From NCBI RefSeq assembly GCF_020177595.1, contig NZ_JAHTBL010000009.1, forward strand, positions 97,947-161,946: a DNA stretch of 64,000 bases, given 5' to 3'. This DNA is from Cognatishimia sp. MH4019 (lineage in GTDB: Bacteria; Pseudomonadota; Alphaproteobacteria; Rhodobacterales; Rhodobacteraceae). Below the pieces are notes generated by a model. The model ran no database searches. It worked only from the letters and a program-made list of their open reading frames with translations, and was not told the DNA's origin. Of this stretch, positions 54,126-63,616 are shown in pieces (the first letter of the stretch is position 1; every line of letters starts with the position of its first letter). Both the position numbers and the translations under genes were made by a program.

Positions 54126-54186
54126 ATTTTTGAGGGCGGTTTTGGGGTCCCATACCAAAATAAGCGCCTAAATTTCAGGCATGCGC

Positions 54187-55257
54187 CTAGAAGAAAGTCG
54201 CCTTAAGGCTGTTCGCAATCCTGTTCGAGGCTGTCCCGCCCCCATAAAGGGAGCCGTCATCCATTATCGTTTTGTTCAAAGCGGCTCGTGTCTCGGCAAC
54301 AATCTGCTCGGCATCCGCGCCCACAAGCACGTTGGCACCGTTCTCGACCAGCTCGGTCCATTCAGTCTGATCACGCATCACGACGCCCGGCTTGGTGAAG
54401 AAAAACGCCTCCTTCTGCACGCCGCCACTATCCGTCGCCACCAGTGCACAATCCTTCAATAGCGCCAGAAATTCGAGATATCCCACCGGATCAATGGTCC
54501 TAACTTCCAGCGACAGCCCGGCTTGTGCGATCATCTTTTTCGTCCTTGGATGCAGCGGCAAAATTACCGGTGCGACATCGCGATGAACGGTGTTAAGCGC
54601 ATGCACGATGGCCGCTAGTCGCTCAGGCACATCCGTATTTTCCGCACGATGCACCGTCGCCAAGACAAACCTGGTTTGCCCCGCGACCTCGGATGGCATC
54701 TGCGCCATATCAGCGAATGTGAGCGCACTGTCCTGCATCACATCGCCCACCCACTCGACCTTTGCTGGCTTTTGATCAAAGCCCTCACGGGACAGTTGAT
54801 CGACCGCCACCTGTGTCGGGCAAAAGAGAATATCGCTGATGTTGTCGGTCAGGATCCGATTAATTTCTTCGGGCATCTTCATGTTGAAGCTGCGCAACCC
54901 CGCCTCTACATGCGCCACGGGAACATGCAGCTTGGCCGCCGCCAAAGCCCCCGCTAGGGTCGAATTGGTATCGCCGTAGACCATCATCACGTCGGGCTTA
55001 TCGGAGCCGATCACGGCCTCGATCTGCGTCAACATCCGCCCCGTCATCTCGCCATGGGATCCACCATTGATATCAAACAGATGATCTGGCTTGGGAAGCC
55101 CCAACTGATCGAAGAACACTTGAGACATGTTCGCATCAAAATGCTGACCGGTATGAACGATAACTTCGTCCAACCCTTCGGTCCGAGCAATCGCCCTTGA
55201 TACGACGCCAGCCTTGATGAACTGCGGGCGGGCTCCGATGACGGTCATGATGCGCAT
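54187..55257 (-). CDS. wbpI: WbpI-like UDP-2,3-diacetamido-glucuronate 2-epimerase
   Basis: This 356-aa protein of the UDP-GlcNAc 2-epimerase family has TVIGARPQFIKAGVVSRAI at the N-terminus. VHTGQHFDANMSQVFFDQLG follows, with GDTNSTLAGALAA and HVEAGLRSFNMKMPEEIN further on. The stretch FDINGGSHGEMTGRML is typical of WbpI/WlbD rather than WecB. It inverts C2 of UDP-GlcNAc(3NAc)A to give the manno form, the last step of the pathway encoded by wbpA-B-D-E nearby. The start is the ATG at 55257, since the earlier in-frame codon is TTG. The gene faces away from the exporter across an AT-rich gap. Confidence 0.88.
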   Translation of the reverse strand: MRIMTVIGARPQFIKAGVVSRAIARTEGLDEVIVHTGQHFDANMSQVFFDQLGLPKPDHLFDINGGSHGEMTGRMLTQIEAVIGSDKPDVMMVYGDTNSTLAGALAAAKLHVPVAHVEAGLRSFNMKMPEEINRILTDNISDILFCPTQVAVDQLSREGFDQKPAKVEWVGDVMQDSALTFADMAQMPSEVAGQTRFVLATVHRAENTDVPERLAAIVHALNTVHRDVAPVILPLHPRTKKMIAQAGLSLEVRTIDPVGYLEFLALLKDCALVATDSGGVQKEAFFFTKPGVVMRDQTEWTELVENGANVLVGADAEQIVAETRAALNKTIMDDGSLYGGGTASNRIANSLKATFF

Positions 55258-55381
55258 GAGGGTTGGTTCCAAGATTGATTTAACTGAAAGCAGTATTCCA
55301 AATCGAATGCCAAGAAAACAGTTTCAGACAAGGAGGTAGACAAGCTTTGCGTTCCCTACCTTGTAGACCTATATCGCTGTT

Positions 55382-57127
55382 ATGACAGAGACAAAACAAG
55401 AGCCCTCAAAGACAAAGCTAGTCAGTTGGCTTCTGAAGGACAGCATGCCATCTCGGTGGAAGCTCTATGTCTTTTCTCTGGCTTGTATGATAGCAGTTGC
55501 GGCCTTGACCGCAGCTCAGGCGTACTCCACGAAACTTATAGTGAATGATGTCTTCGGCAGTGACGGTGCAAACTCTGCAATCGCCGTTGCTTTGTTCGTG
55601 ATCGCTGTCTTCGCAACTAAAAGCGTTGCGCTTTATGCAAATACGGTTGCGAGCGTCATCTTCACCAGATCAGTGGCGGCGGCCTATCAAAAGAAAGTCT
55701 TCGACACCTTGGTTTTACAAGATGTTGGCTACTTTCAAACGCATTCTGCTAGTGAAATTGCCAAAACACTCATGTTCGGTCGCGCAGCCGGAACAATCGT
55801 GGTTGGCATATCAAACAAGATGCTGACCGACGTTCTCACCTTGATATCACTAGTCTTCGTCATGGTATCACAATCTCCTATTCTGTCATCTCTCACTCTT
55901 ATATTGCTTCCTTTTATCTATCTTATAATTTCGACGCTTTCGGGAAAAATCCGCGAGTTGGGGCAAGCCGAACTCGCGATGGATGGAGCGATCTATTCGA
56001 TCGGTGCAGAAACATTCGAAGGTATCAAGACCATCAAAAGCTACGGCATTGAGGAAAAAAGTAGCGCTCGGTTTACTGGGGCTATTGATCAGATGCAGGG
56101 CCGCATGATGCAGATCGCAAAGCTAATTGGCGCAACGGTTCCACTCATGGAGCTCTTGGGAGGTATATCCTTAGCTGTATTCGTAATTTATGCTGGTCGT
56201 GAAGTTGCTCAGTCAAACGTTGATGCAGGTGCATATACGGCATTTATCACAGCGTTTTTGATGGCATATCAACCCGCGCAGCGCCTCTCGAATATCTGGG
56301 TAAAGTTGCAGCGTCGGATTTTCGTTCTCGCAAAGATGTACGCGGTCTTAAACCCAGACGATGCAGCGCCATCAATGGCAGATGGTCCTGTGCCGAAGTC
56401 GGCGAGCCTCAAGGTGAATAGATTAGCCCACTACTACAACCCACGGTCCCCCGCGTTGAAAGAGGTTTCTTTCGCTGTAGCACCAGGCCAGCACACTGCG
56501 GTCGTCGGATCTTCCGGTGCTGGCAAGACAACGTTGATTGACCTCGTTCAGGGCTTTTACACTCCAGAGTCAGGCGAAATCCTGTTGGGTGGTGTCGACA
56601 TCTCGACACTTTCCCCGGCCCAACGCGTCACGCAAATCGCGTTGATCTCGCAAGACGTGTTCCTTTTCGATGGCACCATCCGCGACAATATTCGTGATGG
56701 TCGTGCAGACGCAACCAACGCGCAGATCGAGGACGCCGCACGCAAGGCGACCGTGCTCGACTTCGCCGATACACTCCCAGACGGTCTCGATACAGAGATC
56801 GGGCCAAATGGCTCGAACCTGTCGGGTGGTCAAAAACAACGCGTCGGGATCGCGCGCGCGCTGATCAAACCGGCCAAGGTCTTCATCTATGACGAGGCCA
56901 CCAGCGCGCTCGACGGCGAGACCGAACAGCGCGTGATGCAGGCGATCCGCGAGACCACGCCCGATAGCGTCGTGCTTTTTGTCACCCATCGCGCCTCCAC
57001 GCTGGAGTGGATGGACAAGGTGCTGGTGTTGGATGAAGGCCGTGTCGTGGCGTTCGATACAGTCGATAAGGTCCGCGCAAGCTCCGACCACTTCAAGGCC
57101 ATCTTTGCGCCTGCTCCCGCAGCCTAG
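55382..57127 (+). CDS. ABC exporter, fused permease-ATPase (MsbA-like half-transporter)
   Basis: This 581-aa type IV exporter half has six membrane segments in the first 310 residues. The ATPase has Walker A GSSGAGKTT, signature LSGGQKQR and Walker B VFIYDEATSAL. It should act as a homodimer to move a lipid, oligosaccharide or peptide outward. By hand count, GC is about 45% near its start (55381-55440) and 63% near its end (56821-56880), so the two halves may differ in origin. It is convergent with the wbp genes on the other strand, overlapping wbpE by four bases at the 3' end. Confidence 0.87.
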   Translation: MTETKQEPSKTKLVSWLLKDSMPSRWKLYVFSLACMIAVAALTAAQAYSTKLIVNDVFGSDGANSAIAVALFVIAVFATKSVALYANTVASVIFTRSVAAAYQKKVFDTLVLQDVGYFQTHSASEIAKTLMFGRAAGTIVVGISNKMLTDVLTLISLVFVMVSQSPILSSLTLILLPFIYLIISTLSGKIRELGQAELAMDGAIYSIGAETFEGIKTIKSYGIEEKSSARFTGAIDQMQGRMMQIAKLIGATVPLMELLGGISLAVFVIYAGREVAQSNVDAGAYTAFITAFLMAYQPAQRLSNIWVKLQRRIFVLAKMYAVLNPDDAAPSMADGPVPKSASLKVNRLAHYYNPRSPALKEVSFAVAPGQHTAVVGSSGAGKTTLIDLVQGFYTPESGEILLGGVDISTLSPAQRVTQIALISQDVFLFDGTIRDNIRDGRADATNAQIEDAARKATVLDFADTLPDGLDTEIGPNGSNLSGGQKQRVGIARALIKPAKVFIYDEATSALDGETEQRVMQAIRETTPDSVVLFVTHRASTLEWMDKVLVLDEGRVVAFDTVDKVRASSDHFKAIFAPAPAA

Positions 57128-58239
57128 TCAGTCAGCAAGGCCTCGATCACACGGTCCTGATCGGCCTCGCTCAGATAGGGGTGCATCGGTAGGGAAAACA
57201 CCTGCCCGGCAACCTCTTCGGACACCGGCAAACCGTCGGGATCAACCGGAAAAGCCTTGTAAGCCGTCTGCTGATGAAGCGGCATTGGGTAATAGACAAC
57301 GCTCGGGATCCCGGCCTCTTTCAGCCGCGCCATCACTGCGTCCCGCGCCGCGCGATCCTCGGCCTTTAGCGTGTACTGCGCCCAGACCGACAGCATGCGT
57401 CCCGGCACTGTCGGCACGCTCCAACGCGGGGCTAAAGCACTTGAATAACGCTCTGCAACGCGTTGTCGTGCTTCAATTTCTTCCTCATAGACCGCGAGCT
57501 TCTCAAGTAGGATCGCAGCCTGTAATGTGTCCAGACGCGAATTCATCCCGATCCGCACGTTATCGTATTTGTAATCGCCCTTGCCATGAAACCGGTACGA
57601 GGTCATCAGCTCGGCCAAGTTATCATCATCCGTAAAGATCGCACCACCATCGCCGTAGCAGCCAAGCGGTTTGGCCGGGAAAAACGAGGTCGTTGTGATC
57701 TGTCCAAAAGTCCCCGTAACCTTGTTCCCGATCCGCCCGCCAAAACCCTGCGCGCTGTCGGCAATCACTGTCAGCCCTTCGTCCCGGGCAATCGGCTCAA
57801 TCGCCGTGTAATCGGCAGGCAGACCAAACAGATCAACCGGAATCACGACCTTCGGCGTCAGTCCCATCTCGCGCGCCATCACAATGCAGCGCTTGAGGCT
57901 TTCAGGATCCATATTGAACGTATCAGGATCGCAATCGACCATGATCGGAACGGCGCCCATGCAAGGCACGACCTCCGCCGTCGCCGCAAAAGTGAATGCA
58001 GGCACAAACACAGCATCACCGCCCCGAATATCCAGCGCCATCAGCGCCAACAGCAGCGCATCCGTACCATTGGCACAGGTGATCGTGTGCCTGGCCCCGC
58101 AAAACGCCGAAAGCCGCTCTTCCAACTCAGCCACTTCCGGCCCCAGGATGTATTTTCCATGCGCCAACACGGCTTGAATGCGCGCGTCGATCTTGTCTTT
58201 CAAACGAGCCTGTTGGGCCGCCAAGTCAATGAATTGCAT
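57124..58239 (-). CDS. wbpE: WbpE-like UDP-2-acetamido-3-keto-glucuronate aminotransferase
   Basis: This 371-aa DegT-fold PLP aminotransferase has IDLAAQQARLKDKID at the N-terminus, CANGTDALLLAL and the PLP-lysine site SFFPAKPLGCYGDGG near 185, which is almost identical in WbpE. It transfers an amino group from glutamate to C3 of the 3-keto sugar made by WbpB. Its ATG overlaps the wbpD stop by one base. Confidence 0.9.
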   Translation of the reverse strand: MQFIDLAAQQARLKDKIDARIQAVLAHGKYILGPEVAELEERLSAFCGARHTITCANGTDALLLALMALDIRGGDAVFVPAFTFAATAEVVPCMGAVPIMVDCDPDTFNMDPESLKRCIVMAREMGLTPKVVIPVDLFGLPADYTAIEPIARDEGLTVIADSAQGFGGRIGNKVTGTFGQITTTSFFPAKPLGCYGDGGAIFTDDDNLAELMTSYRFHGKGDYKYDNVRIGMNSRLDTLQAAILLEKLAVYEEEIEARQRVAERYSSALAPRWSVPTVPGRMLSVWAQYTLKAEDRAARDAVMARLKEAGIPSVVYYPMPLHQQTAYKAFPVDPDGLPVSEEVAGQVFSLPMHPYLSEADQDRVIEALLTD

Positions 58240-58811
58240 CAGCTTTCCTCCAGCCGGAGCGTGCCGTTTTCTTCGACATACCGCTCGCCTTTGCGCGGGC
58301 AGATCAGATCATCGCCCAAGCGATCACCAGACCGGCTCACCCACCCGATGCGCTTGGCCGGCACCCCGACGACCAGAGCGTAATCAGGCACGTCTTTTGT
58401 CACCACAGCACCAGCTGCGACCATGCAAAAGGCACCCAGCCGATGCCCGCAAACGACTGTCGCATTGGCGCCAATGGTCGCCCCCTGCCCTACAAACGTT
58501 TCACCAAATTCGTCCTTACGCTCGATATGCGCGCGTGGCGTCAGCACGTTTGTAAACACGCAAGACGGGCCGCAAAATACGTCCCGCTCAAGCGTCACAC
58601 CCTTATAGAGCGCGACGTTGTTCTGCACCTTGCAGCCATCCCCAATCGAAACATTCGGCCCGGCCATCACGTTTTGCCCGAGGATCACGTTCTTGCCGAT
58701 GGTCGTCCCGCCCAGCACATGCACGAAATGCCAAATCTTTGTCCCTGCGCCGATCTCGACCCCATCGTCGACATAGGCGCTTTCATGGACAAAGGCAGAC
58801 GGGTCGATCAT
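58239..58811 (-). CDS. wbpD: WbpD-like UDP-2-acetamido-3-amino-glucuronate N-acetyltransferase
   Basis: This 190-aa left-handed beta-helix acyltransferase has hexapeptide repeats through much of its length (VEIGAGTKI, TTIGKNVIL, VSIGDGCKV, ATIGANATV), as in WbpD and WlbB. It acetylates the 3-amino group using acetyl-CoA. It overlaps wbpB by four bases and wbpE by one. Confidence 0.9.
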   Translation of the reverse strand: MIDPSAFVHESAYVDDGVEIGAGTKIWHFVHVLGGTTIGKNVILGQNVMAGPNVSIGDGCKVQNNVALYKGVTLERDVFCGPSCVFTNVLTPRAHIERKDEFGETFVGQGATIGANATVVCGHRLGAFCMVAAGAVVTKDVPDYALVVGVPAKRIGWVSRSGDRLGDDLICPRKGERYVEENGTLRLEES

Positions 58812-59743
58812 GCAGCAAGGATACCCTTCAACATCGGATGCTGTTCGCCCTTTTCGGGCTCCAACGCCGCATCGCGAATGTGGCTGACGACCTCAATCGA
58901 AGGACGCACCACGTCCAAGCCGTAGCCATTGCCGTCCAGTACATTCTGATAGCTTGCGGTGTGCAGATCGGTGAAGCCACCCGAGAACTCAATCTCGTCG
59001 CCATCCACGGTGATTGAGCGATAGGTCGACTGCCCTTCGGGCGTCTGCGGAGGCAGATGATCGCGGTTGATCGACAAAACCCAGCGCACGCGCGCCTGTT
59101 CAAACTCAAGATACCCGGCCGAGCTATCTGCCGCGCGGTGATGCACGATATTGGTTTTCATCGGCCCGAACACAAACGAAAGCATGTCGTAAAAATGCAC
59201 GCCAATATTGCTGGCGATACCGCCCGACTTATGGGTCAGACCCTTCCACGAGGCGTGATACCAAGCCCCACGGGAGGTGAAATACCCCAGATCGACGTCA
59301 TAGACCTTATCCTTCGGCCCCGCTTTGATCTTGTCGCGCAAAGCCACAATCGCGGGGTGCAGGCGCAGTTGCAGGATCGTGTTGATCTTCTGCCCTGTCT
59401 CCTGCTCCAGCTTCGCCAGATCATCCAGATCGGACGGGTTCAGAACCAACGGCTTTTCACAAATCGCATCCGCACCTGCGCGCAACGTAAACGCCATATG
59501 GGACTTGTGCAGATAGTTGGGCGAGCAAATACCAATGTAATCAATCCCACCACGGTCCTGCACAAACGCATCAAACTGCTCAAACTCGGTAAAGAACGCC
59601 GCATCGGGGAAATGGCTGTCCATGATCCCGACGCTATCGTTGATGTCATAGGCCGCGACCAGCGTTCCGCCCGTATCTTTCATCGCTTTCAGATGGCGCG
59701 GGGCGATATAGCCAGCGGCTCCGATCAGTGCGTAATTGGTCAT
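58808..59743 (-). CDS. wbpB: WbpB-like UDP-N-acetylglucosaminuronate 3-dehydrogenase
   Basis: This 311-aa Gfo/Idh/MocA-type protein has a Rossmann start YALIGAAGYIAPRHLKAM. CEKPLVLNPSDL, with the catalytic Lys, lies near 95. GGIASNIGVHFYDMLSFVFG sits near 180. It oxidises C3 of UDP-GlcNAcA, and in the Wbp pathway its NADH is recycled with 2-oxoglutarate. AAGGGA precedes the ATG at 59743. P. aeruginosa WbpB is 316 aa. Confidence 0.9.
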   Translation of the reverse strand: MTNYALIGAAGYIAPRHLKAMKDTGGTLVAAYDINDSVGIMDSHFPDAAFFTEFEQFDAFVQDRGGIDYIGICSPNYLHKSHMAFTLRAGADAICEKPLVLNPSDLDDLAKLEQETGQKINTILQLRLHPAIVALRDKIKAGPKDKVYDVDLGYFTSRGAWYHASWKGLTHKSGGIASNIGVHFYDMLSFVFGPMKTNIVHHRAADSSAGYLEFEQARVRWVLSINRDHLPPQTPEGQSTYRSITVDGDEIEFSGGFTDLHTASYQNVLDGNGYGLDVVRPSIEVVSHIRDAALEPEKGEQHPMLKGILAA

Positions 59744-59753
59744 CTGTCGTCCC

Positions 59754-61052
59754 TTATGCGCGGCGGATATGATCGCCGCCATCACGGAATTTCCCGCGTG
59801 TATCCACAACGATCTTCGCGTGTTCGCGGATCATGTCATAGTCGAAATCTGTGTGGTCCGTCAGCAGGATCACCGCATCATAGGAGGCCAGGCTCTCCGG
59901 CGTCAGATCGACCGAGCTCAGATCGAAATCATGCTCCCGCATCTCGGGGAATACCGGCACGTTCGGGTCCGAATAAGCGACCTCCGCCCCCCAGTCCCGC
60001 AGCAGCTCCATCACGAAGACCGAAGGGCTTTCGCGCATGTCATCGACATCGCGCTTGTAGGCAATGCCCAATGCCAAAACCTTGGCGTCTTTCAAAGACT
60101 TACCGGCCTCATTTAAAGCACGCACCGTCTTGTCGACCACGTATTGAGGCATCTTTGCGTTGATCTCACCCGCAAGCTCAATGAACCGCGTATGCAGCCC
60201 ATATTCCCGCGCTTTCCAGGTCAGGTAGAACGGGTCAATCGGGATGCAATGCCCCCCGATCCCTGGTCCCGGATAATAGGCCGTAAAGCCAAACGGCTTC
60301 GTCTTGGCCGCGTCGATTACCTCGAAAATGTCCAGATCCATCGCATCCGCGACGATCTTCATCTCATTCACGAGACCAATATTGATCGACCGGTGAATGT
60401 TCTCCAGCAGCTTGACCATCTCCGCCGCCTCGGTCGAGCTGACCGGCACGACATGGTCGATAAACGCGCCATAGAGCGCGACACCAGCGTCCAGGCAGGC
60501 CTTCGTATGCCCGCCCACGATCTTCGGGATCGTCTGCGTGTTGAAGTTCGCGTTCCCCGGATCCTCGCGCTCGGGCGAGTAAACCAGATAGAAGTCTTTC
60601 CCGACCTCAAGCCCGGCCTTTTCGACATATGGCAGCAGAACTTCCTTGGTCGTTCCGGGCCATGTTGTGCTTTCAAGGCTCAACAACTGCCCTTTGCGCA
60701 AGTAAGGCGCGATTGAGTCCATCGTTGCGGTCACGAAGCTCAGGTCTGGTTCGCGCGTCTTATCAAGCGGCGTGGGCACACAGATGATCAGCGCATCGCA
60801 CTCCGCCGCGCGGGCGAAATCCGTGGTCGCCTCGAACCCCGCGTTGCGCATGGTCGCGATATCGTCCGCCGAGATATGCTTGATCGGGCTTTCGCCAGCG
60901 TTGAGCTGATCGACGCGATCCTGAACGACATCGAACCCGAGGACCGATTGTCCAACCTCGGAAATCCTAAGCGCGAGGGGAATACCTACGTAGCCAAGGC
61001 CGAGTATTCCGACGACGTGAGCAGAATGAGAGTTGGCTAATTTTTGATCCAT
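59754..61052 (-). CDS. wbpA: WbpA-like UDP-N-acetylglucosamine 6-dehydrogenase
   Basis: This 432-aa UDP-sugar dehydrogenase has [13 protein letters not shown] near the N-terminus, the catalytic Cys in [13 protein letters not shown] near 262 and a C-terminal Rossmann-type domain. It oxidises UDP-GlcNAc to UDP-GlcNAcA, the first pathway step. The ATG at 61052 is used; a GTG four codons upstream at 61064 is an alternative. It is followed by wbpB after ten bases. Confidence 0.9.
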   Translation of the reverse strand: MDQKLANSHSAHVVGILGLGYVGIPLALRISEVGQSVLGFDVVQDRVDQLNAGESPIKHISADDIATMRNAGFEATTDFARAAECDALIICVPTPLDKTREPDLSFVTATMDSIAPYLRKGQLLSLESTTWPGTTKEVLLPYVEKAGLEVGKDFYLVYSPEREDPGNANFNTQTIPKIVGGHTKACLDAGVALYGAFIDHVVPVSSTEAAEMVKLLENIHRSINIGLVNEMKIVADAMDLDIFEVIDAAKTKPFGFTAYYPGPGIGGHCIPIDPFYLTWKAREYGLHTRFIELAGEINAKMPQYVVDKTVRALNEAGKSLKDAKVLALGIAYKRDVDDMRESPSVFVMELLRDWGAEVAYSDPNVPVFPEMREHDFDLSSVDLTPESLASYDAVILLTDHTDFDYDMIREHAKIVVDTRGKFRDGGDHIRRA

Positions 61053-61119
61053 TAATTTACTCACTTCGCTGTCTGACCTCGCGGTTACCGCTTTTCACTC
61101 AAGACAATCAAGCCATCTT

Positions 61120-62646
61120 TCAAGTTTCAGCTGTCAGTGCGTCATAGAGCGCCAAGAGGCTTCGCTGCTGTGCAGACCAACTGAAATGATTCTCCAGAAG
61201 ATCATTGGTTTTAGGCGTCCCCCAAGAGGTCCGCTGTGATTCAAGCAAGGAGCGGATCGCATCCGCGATGCCTTCGACCGAAGTGTGGTCCATGACTATC
61301 CCAATATCGAGATCTTCGACGAAATTCCGCATATCAGGCAAGTCCGAAACCAAAATCGGCAAGCGTGCAATTGCAGCCTCGAAAAGCTTATTTGGCATAG
61401 CCATCTGGTAGCTTAAGCTGACGCCTTGGATTGGGATAATAGACGCTGTGGCTGAAGCAATCGTTCCGACGACATGGTCAGCAGGAACAGCATCTACCAG
61501 ATGGAGGCGATCTATTGTTGCATGCCGTTCGGCATGCGAGAGCAACCAATCGTCATTATTGGGATGCCGTGCACCCAAAGTTGCTAGATGCACATCCTTG
61601 AACGCTGCGAGAGCCTCCACCACTTTGTGCAGGCCACGATGTTCTCTCTGAATGCCCCCTGTGTAAACCAGCAGCGGCACCTCCCGCGACAACCCAACCT
61701 TTGAACGAATATCGATGCCCTCTTTCACGGCCTGAGCGGGAGAGAGAGTAACCTCGGGAGCATTCATCACAACTGTTGGCGCAGGTCCCTCAAAGCGAGC
61801 CTCGTAAAACTTGCCGATGCTCTCAGAAACAGTCACCACAGCATCTACCTGATCCAGACAATCCCTTTCCAACGCGTCGACATGTGCTCGGCCCGTCTTG
61901 GGCATCTTTGTCGCACGGGCAGTCTCGATTTCGTGGGCATCATAAATAACCTTGCAGCCGTGCAACCTCTTGAGCTCTAGCGCTGCAGGTACGGTAAATA
62001 AATCATGCGCGTGTACAATTTGAGGTGGGGCTGCCGGACAAAACTGCAAAAGATTGCGCGCAAAGATGAAGGCTGATGCGTGGAAAGTTTCGCGAACCGT
62101 TTTTTCAAGCTCGCGCTCAATCCTTAGTTTTTCACGCCAAATATGAACATCTTCCTCTAAGCCACTATCGGCGATCGCACGCGCTTTGAGCGCCATCTTC
62201 GCAGCGATATGGCGGCTTTTAAGCTGAAGGCGCTTCGCTCCATTCGCATGATTATACGTCTCTTTATACAATTTCGGGTTTTCGAGGATTTCTGCTGAAC
62301 GTTCGGAAACATGACCTAGCTCTAAAAGAGCCTCTACAAGCTCCACCACTGGGGATAACAGACCCCTCGATGCTTCTGCTGATCTGGGATAGCGATCTAC
62401 AAGGTCCAAAGCGTCTCTTGTAAAATCTTTTGCTGAGAAACATTTGAAGCGCCTGACTTCGACACCGTCTCGCTTTTCGTGGGAGGCATAGCCTTTCGGC
62501 TGATCGCAGAAAACGCACACCTCGTATTCATGATTAGCCAAAGTTTTTGTTTCCTTGAAGACCCTCGGATCATTCAAGACTTCATGATAGTTTAGTACCC
62601 AGACAGTTGGCTTCGCCGTCAAATCTTTGAACTTTCTTTCTTGCAA
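61120..62646 (-). CDS. GT4-like glycosyltransferase
   Basis: This 508-aa GT-B glycosyltransferase has VWVLNYHEVLNDPRVFKET near the N-terminus, VHAHDLFTVPAALELKRLHG near residue 205 and VYTGGIQREHRG in the donor domain near 325. A long helical insertion around 110-195 is unusual for the family. No ATG fits, so the start is the TTG at 62646 with AAGG upstream. It may add the diacetamido uronic acid made by the wbp genes, judging from position alone. Confidence 0.78.
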   Translation of the reverse strand: MQERKFKDLTAKPTVWVLNYHEVLNDPRVFKETKTLANHEYEVCVFCDQPKGYASHEKRDGVEVRRFKCFSAKDFTRDALDLVDRYPRSAEASRGLLSPVVELVEALLELGHVSERSAEILENPKLYKETYNHANGAKRLQLKSRHIAAKMALKARAIADSGLEEDVHIWREKLRIERELEKTVRETFHASAFIFARNLLQFCPAAPPQIVHAHDLFTVPAALELKRLHGCKVIYDAHEIETARATKMPKTGRAHVDALERDCLDQVDAVVTVSESIGKFYEARFEGPAPTVVMNAPEVTLSPAQAVKEGIDIRSKVGLSREVPLLVYTGGIQREHRGLHKVVEALAAFKDVHLATLGARHPNNDDWLLSHAERHATIDRLHLVDAVPADHVVGTIASATASIIPIQGVSLSYQMAMPNKLFEAAIARLPILVSDLPDMRNFVEDLDIGIVMDHTSVEGIADAIRSLLESQRTSWGTPKTNDLLENHFSWSAQQRSLLALYDALTAET

Positions 62647-62706
62647 AGATAACCTTGCTTCAACTTACAAAACTACAAGACATCTTTTTAGCTAGCCCGT
62701 ATCACA

Positions 62707-63468
62707 CTAGCCTTCCTTAAGGTCAAAGAGCTTTTGGAAACAAGCCTCGTAACGCTGCGCGTTGCTTCGTAGTGCCTCATGACGTTGGTGCTCCTGAGTC
62801 TCGGTAAATTCTGCGAAGCTGGTCGGCAGAGTCGAGGTGGTAACCAATCCAGATAGCCGTGCGGCCAAGACTAGTCGCTCTGAACTCCGCGTTCTCGGGA
62901 CAATGAGATTGCCAAAAAGAAAGGTTTCGGCGGGGTCGTTGAAGAGACCGAGAAGCAACTTGTTTGACTTCTTCCACCACGACTTCCTGCGAAAGATACG
63001 CTCAAATCTTTGCCCGCTGGGCTGTGGTTCAAACCGCAACGCGCGCCAAACCAGATTTGCTGGCAAACGGCCGAACCGCGCAAGCGTGATAGACCAATCA
63101 GCCGATGCGTGAACTACTTTATACGCCATGTCAGGAAACACGATCAGGCGCTTGCGATGCAACGTCTCGCTGACTGGAAAATCAGCCGTTCTTAAGCCCA
63201 CTCTTCGAAACAGATCAGGCTCTCCGATAACCAGAGTTCTATCAGGAACGACACTGTTGGCAACAGAAGTACCGTCGGTATCTCGCCAAGCATTTACCGG
63301 TACATTTAAGGTCTTCATCTCTTCGAATGAGACCTCGGAGGCATGCGCATGGCTCAACATTTCGCGCAACTCATGGCCAATGGTGCCACCAAATAAGGAA
63401 GGTGCTGCGCAGATCACCTGTCGCGTCAAATCGACATCTGACTTTTGCTCGACATAGAAAAACTTCAT
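62707..63468 (-). CDS. Conserved-looking protein of unknown function in the polysaccharide cluster
   Basis: This 253-aa protein starts MKFFYVEQKSDVDLTRQVIC. It has no signal peptide, no membrane segment and no motif I recognise. An AGGA lies before the ATG at 63468, and that start is preferred over one at 63534. Its place next to a glycosyltransferase suggests a polysaccharide role. Confidence 0.6.
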   Translation of the reverse strand: MKFFYVEQKSDVDLTRQVICAAPSLFGGTIGHELREMLSHAHASEVSFEEMKTLNVPVNAWRDTDGTSVANSVVPDRTLVIGEPDLFRRVGLRTADFPVSETLHRKRLIVFPDMAYKVVHASADWSITLARFGRLPANLVWRALRFEPQPSGQRFERIFRRKSWWKKSNKLLLGLFNDPAETFLFGNLIVPRTRSSERLVLAARLSGLVTTSTLPTSFAEFTETQEHQRHEALRSNAQRYEACFQKLFDLKEG

Positions 63469-63616
63469 GAAGCGTCCTATTCCAAAGTGATCGTTTACTT
63501 CAAGCCTTGGGTCGCGTTTGAATCTATGCGCCAAAAGAGCTCAGAAAGGTAGGCCGCTTGACCTTGAGCACCGGTTTCTTCATCACAAAAAGTATTGTTC
63601 GAGGACCAAGTATTCC

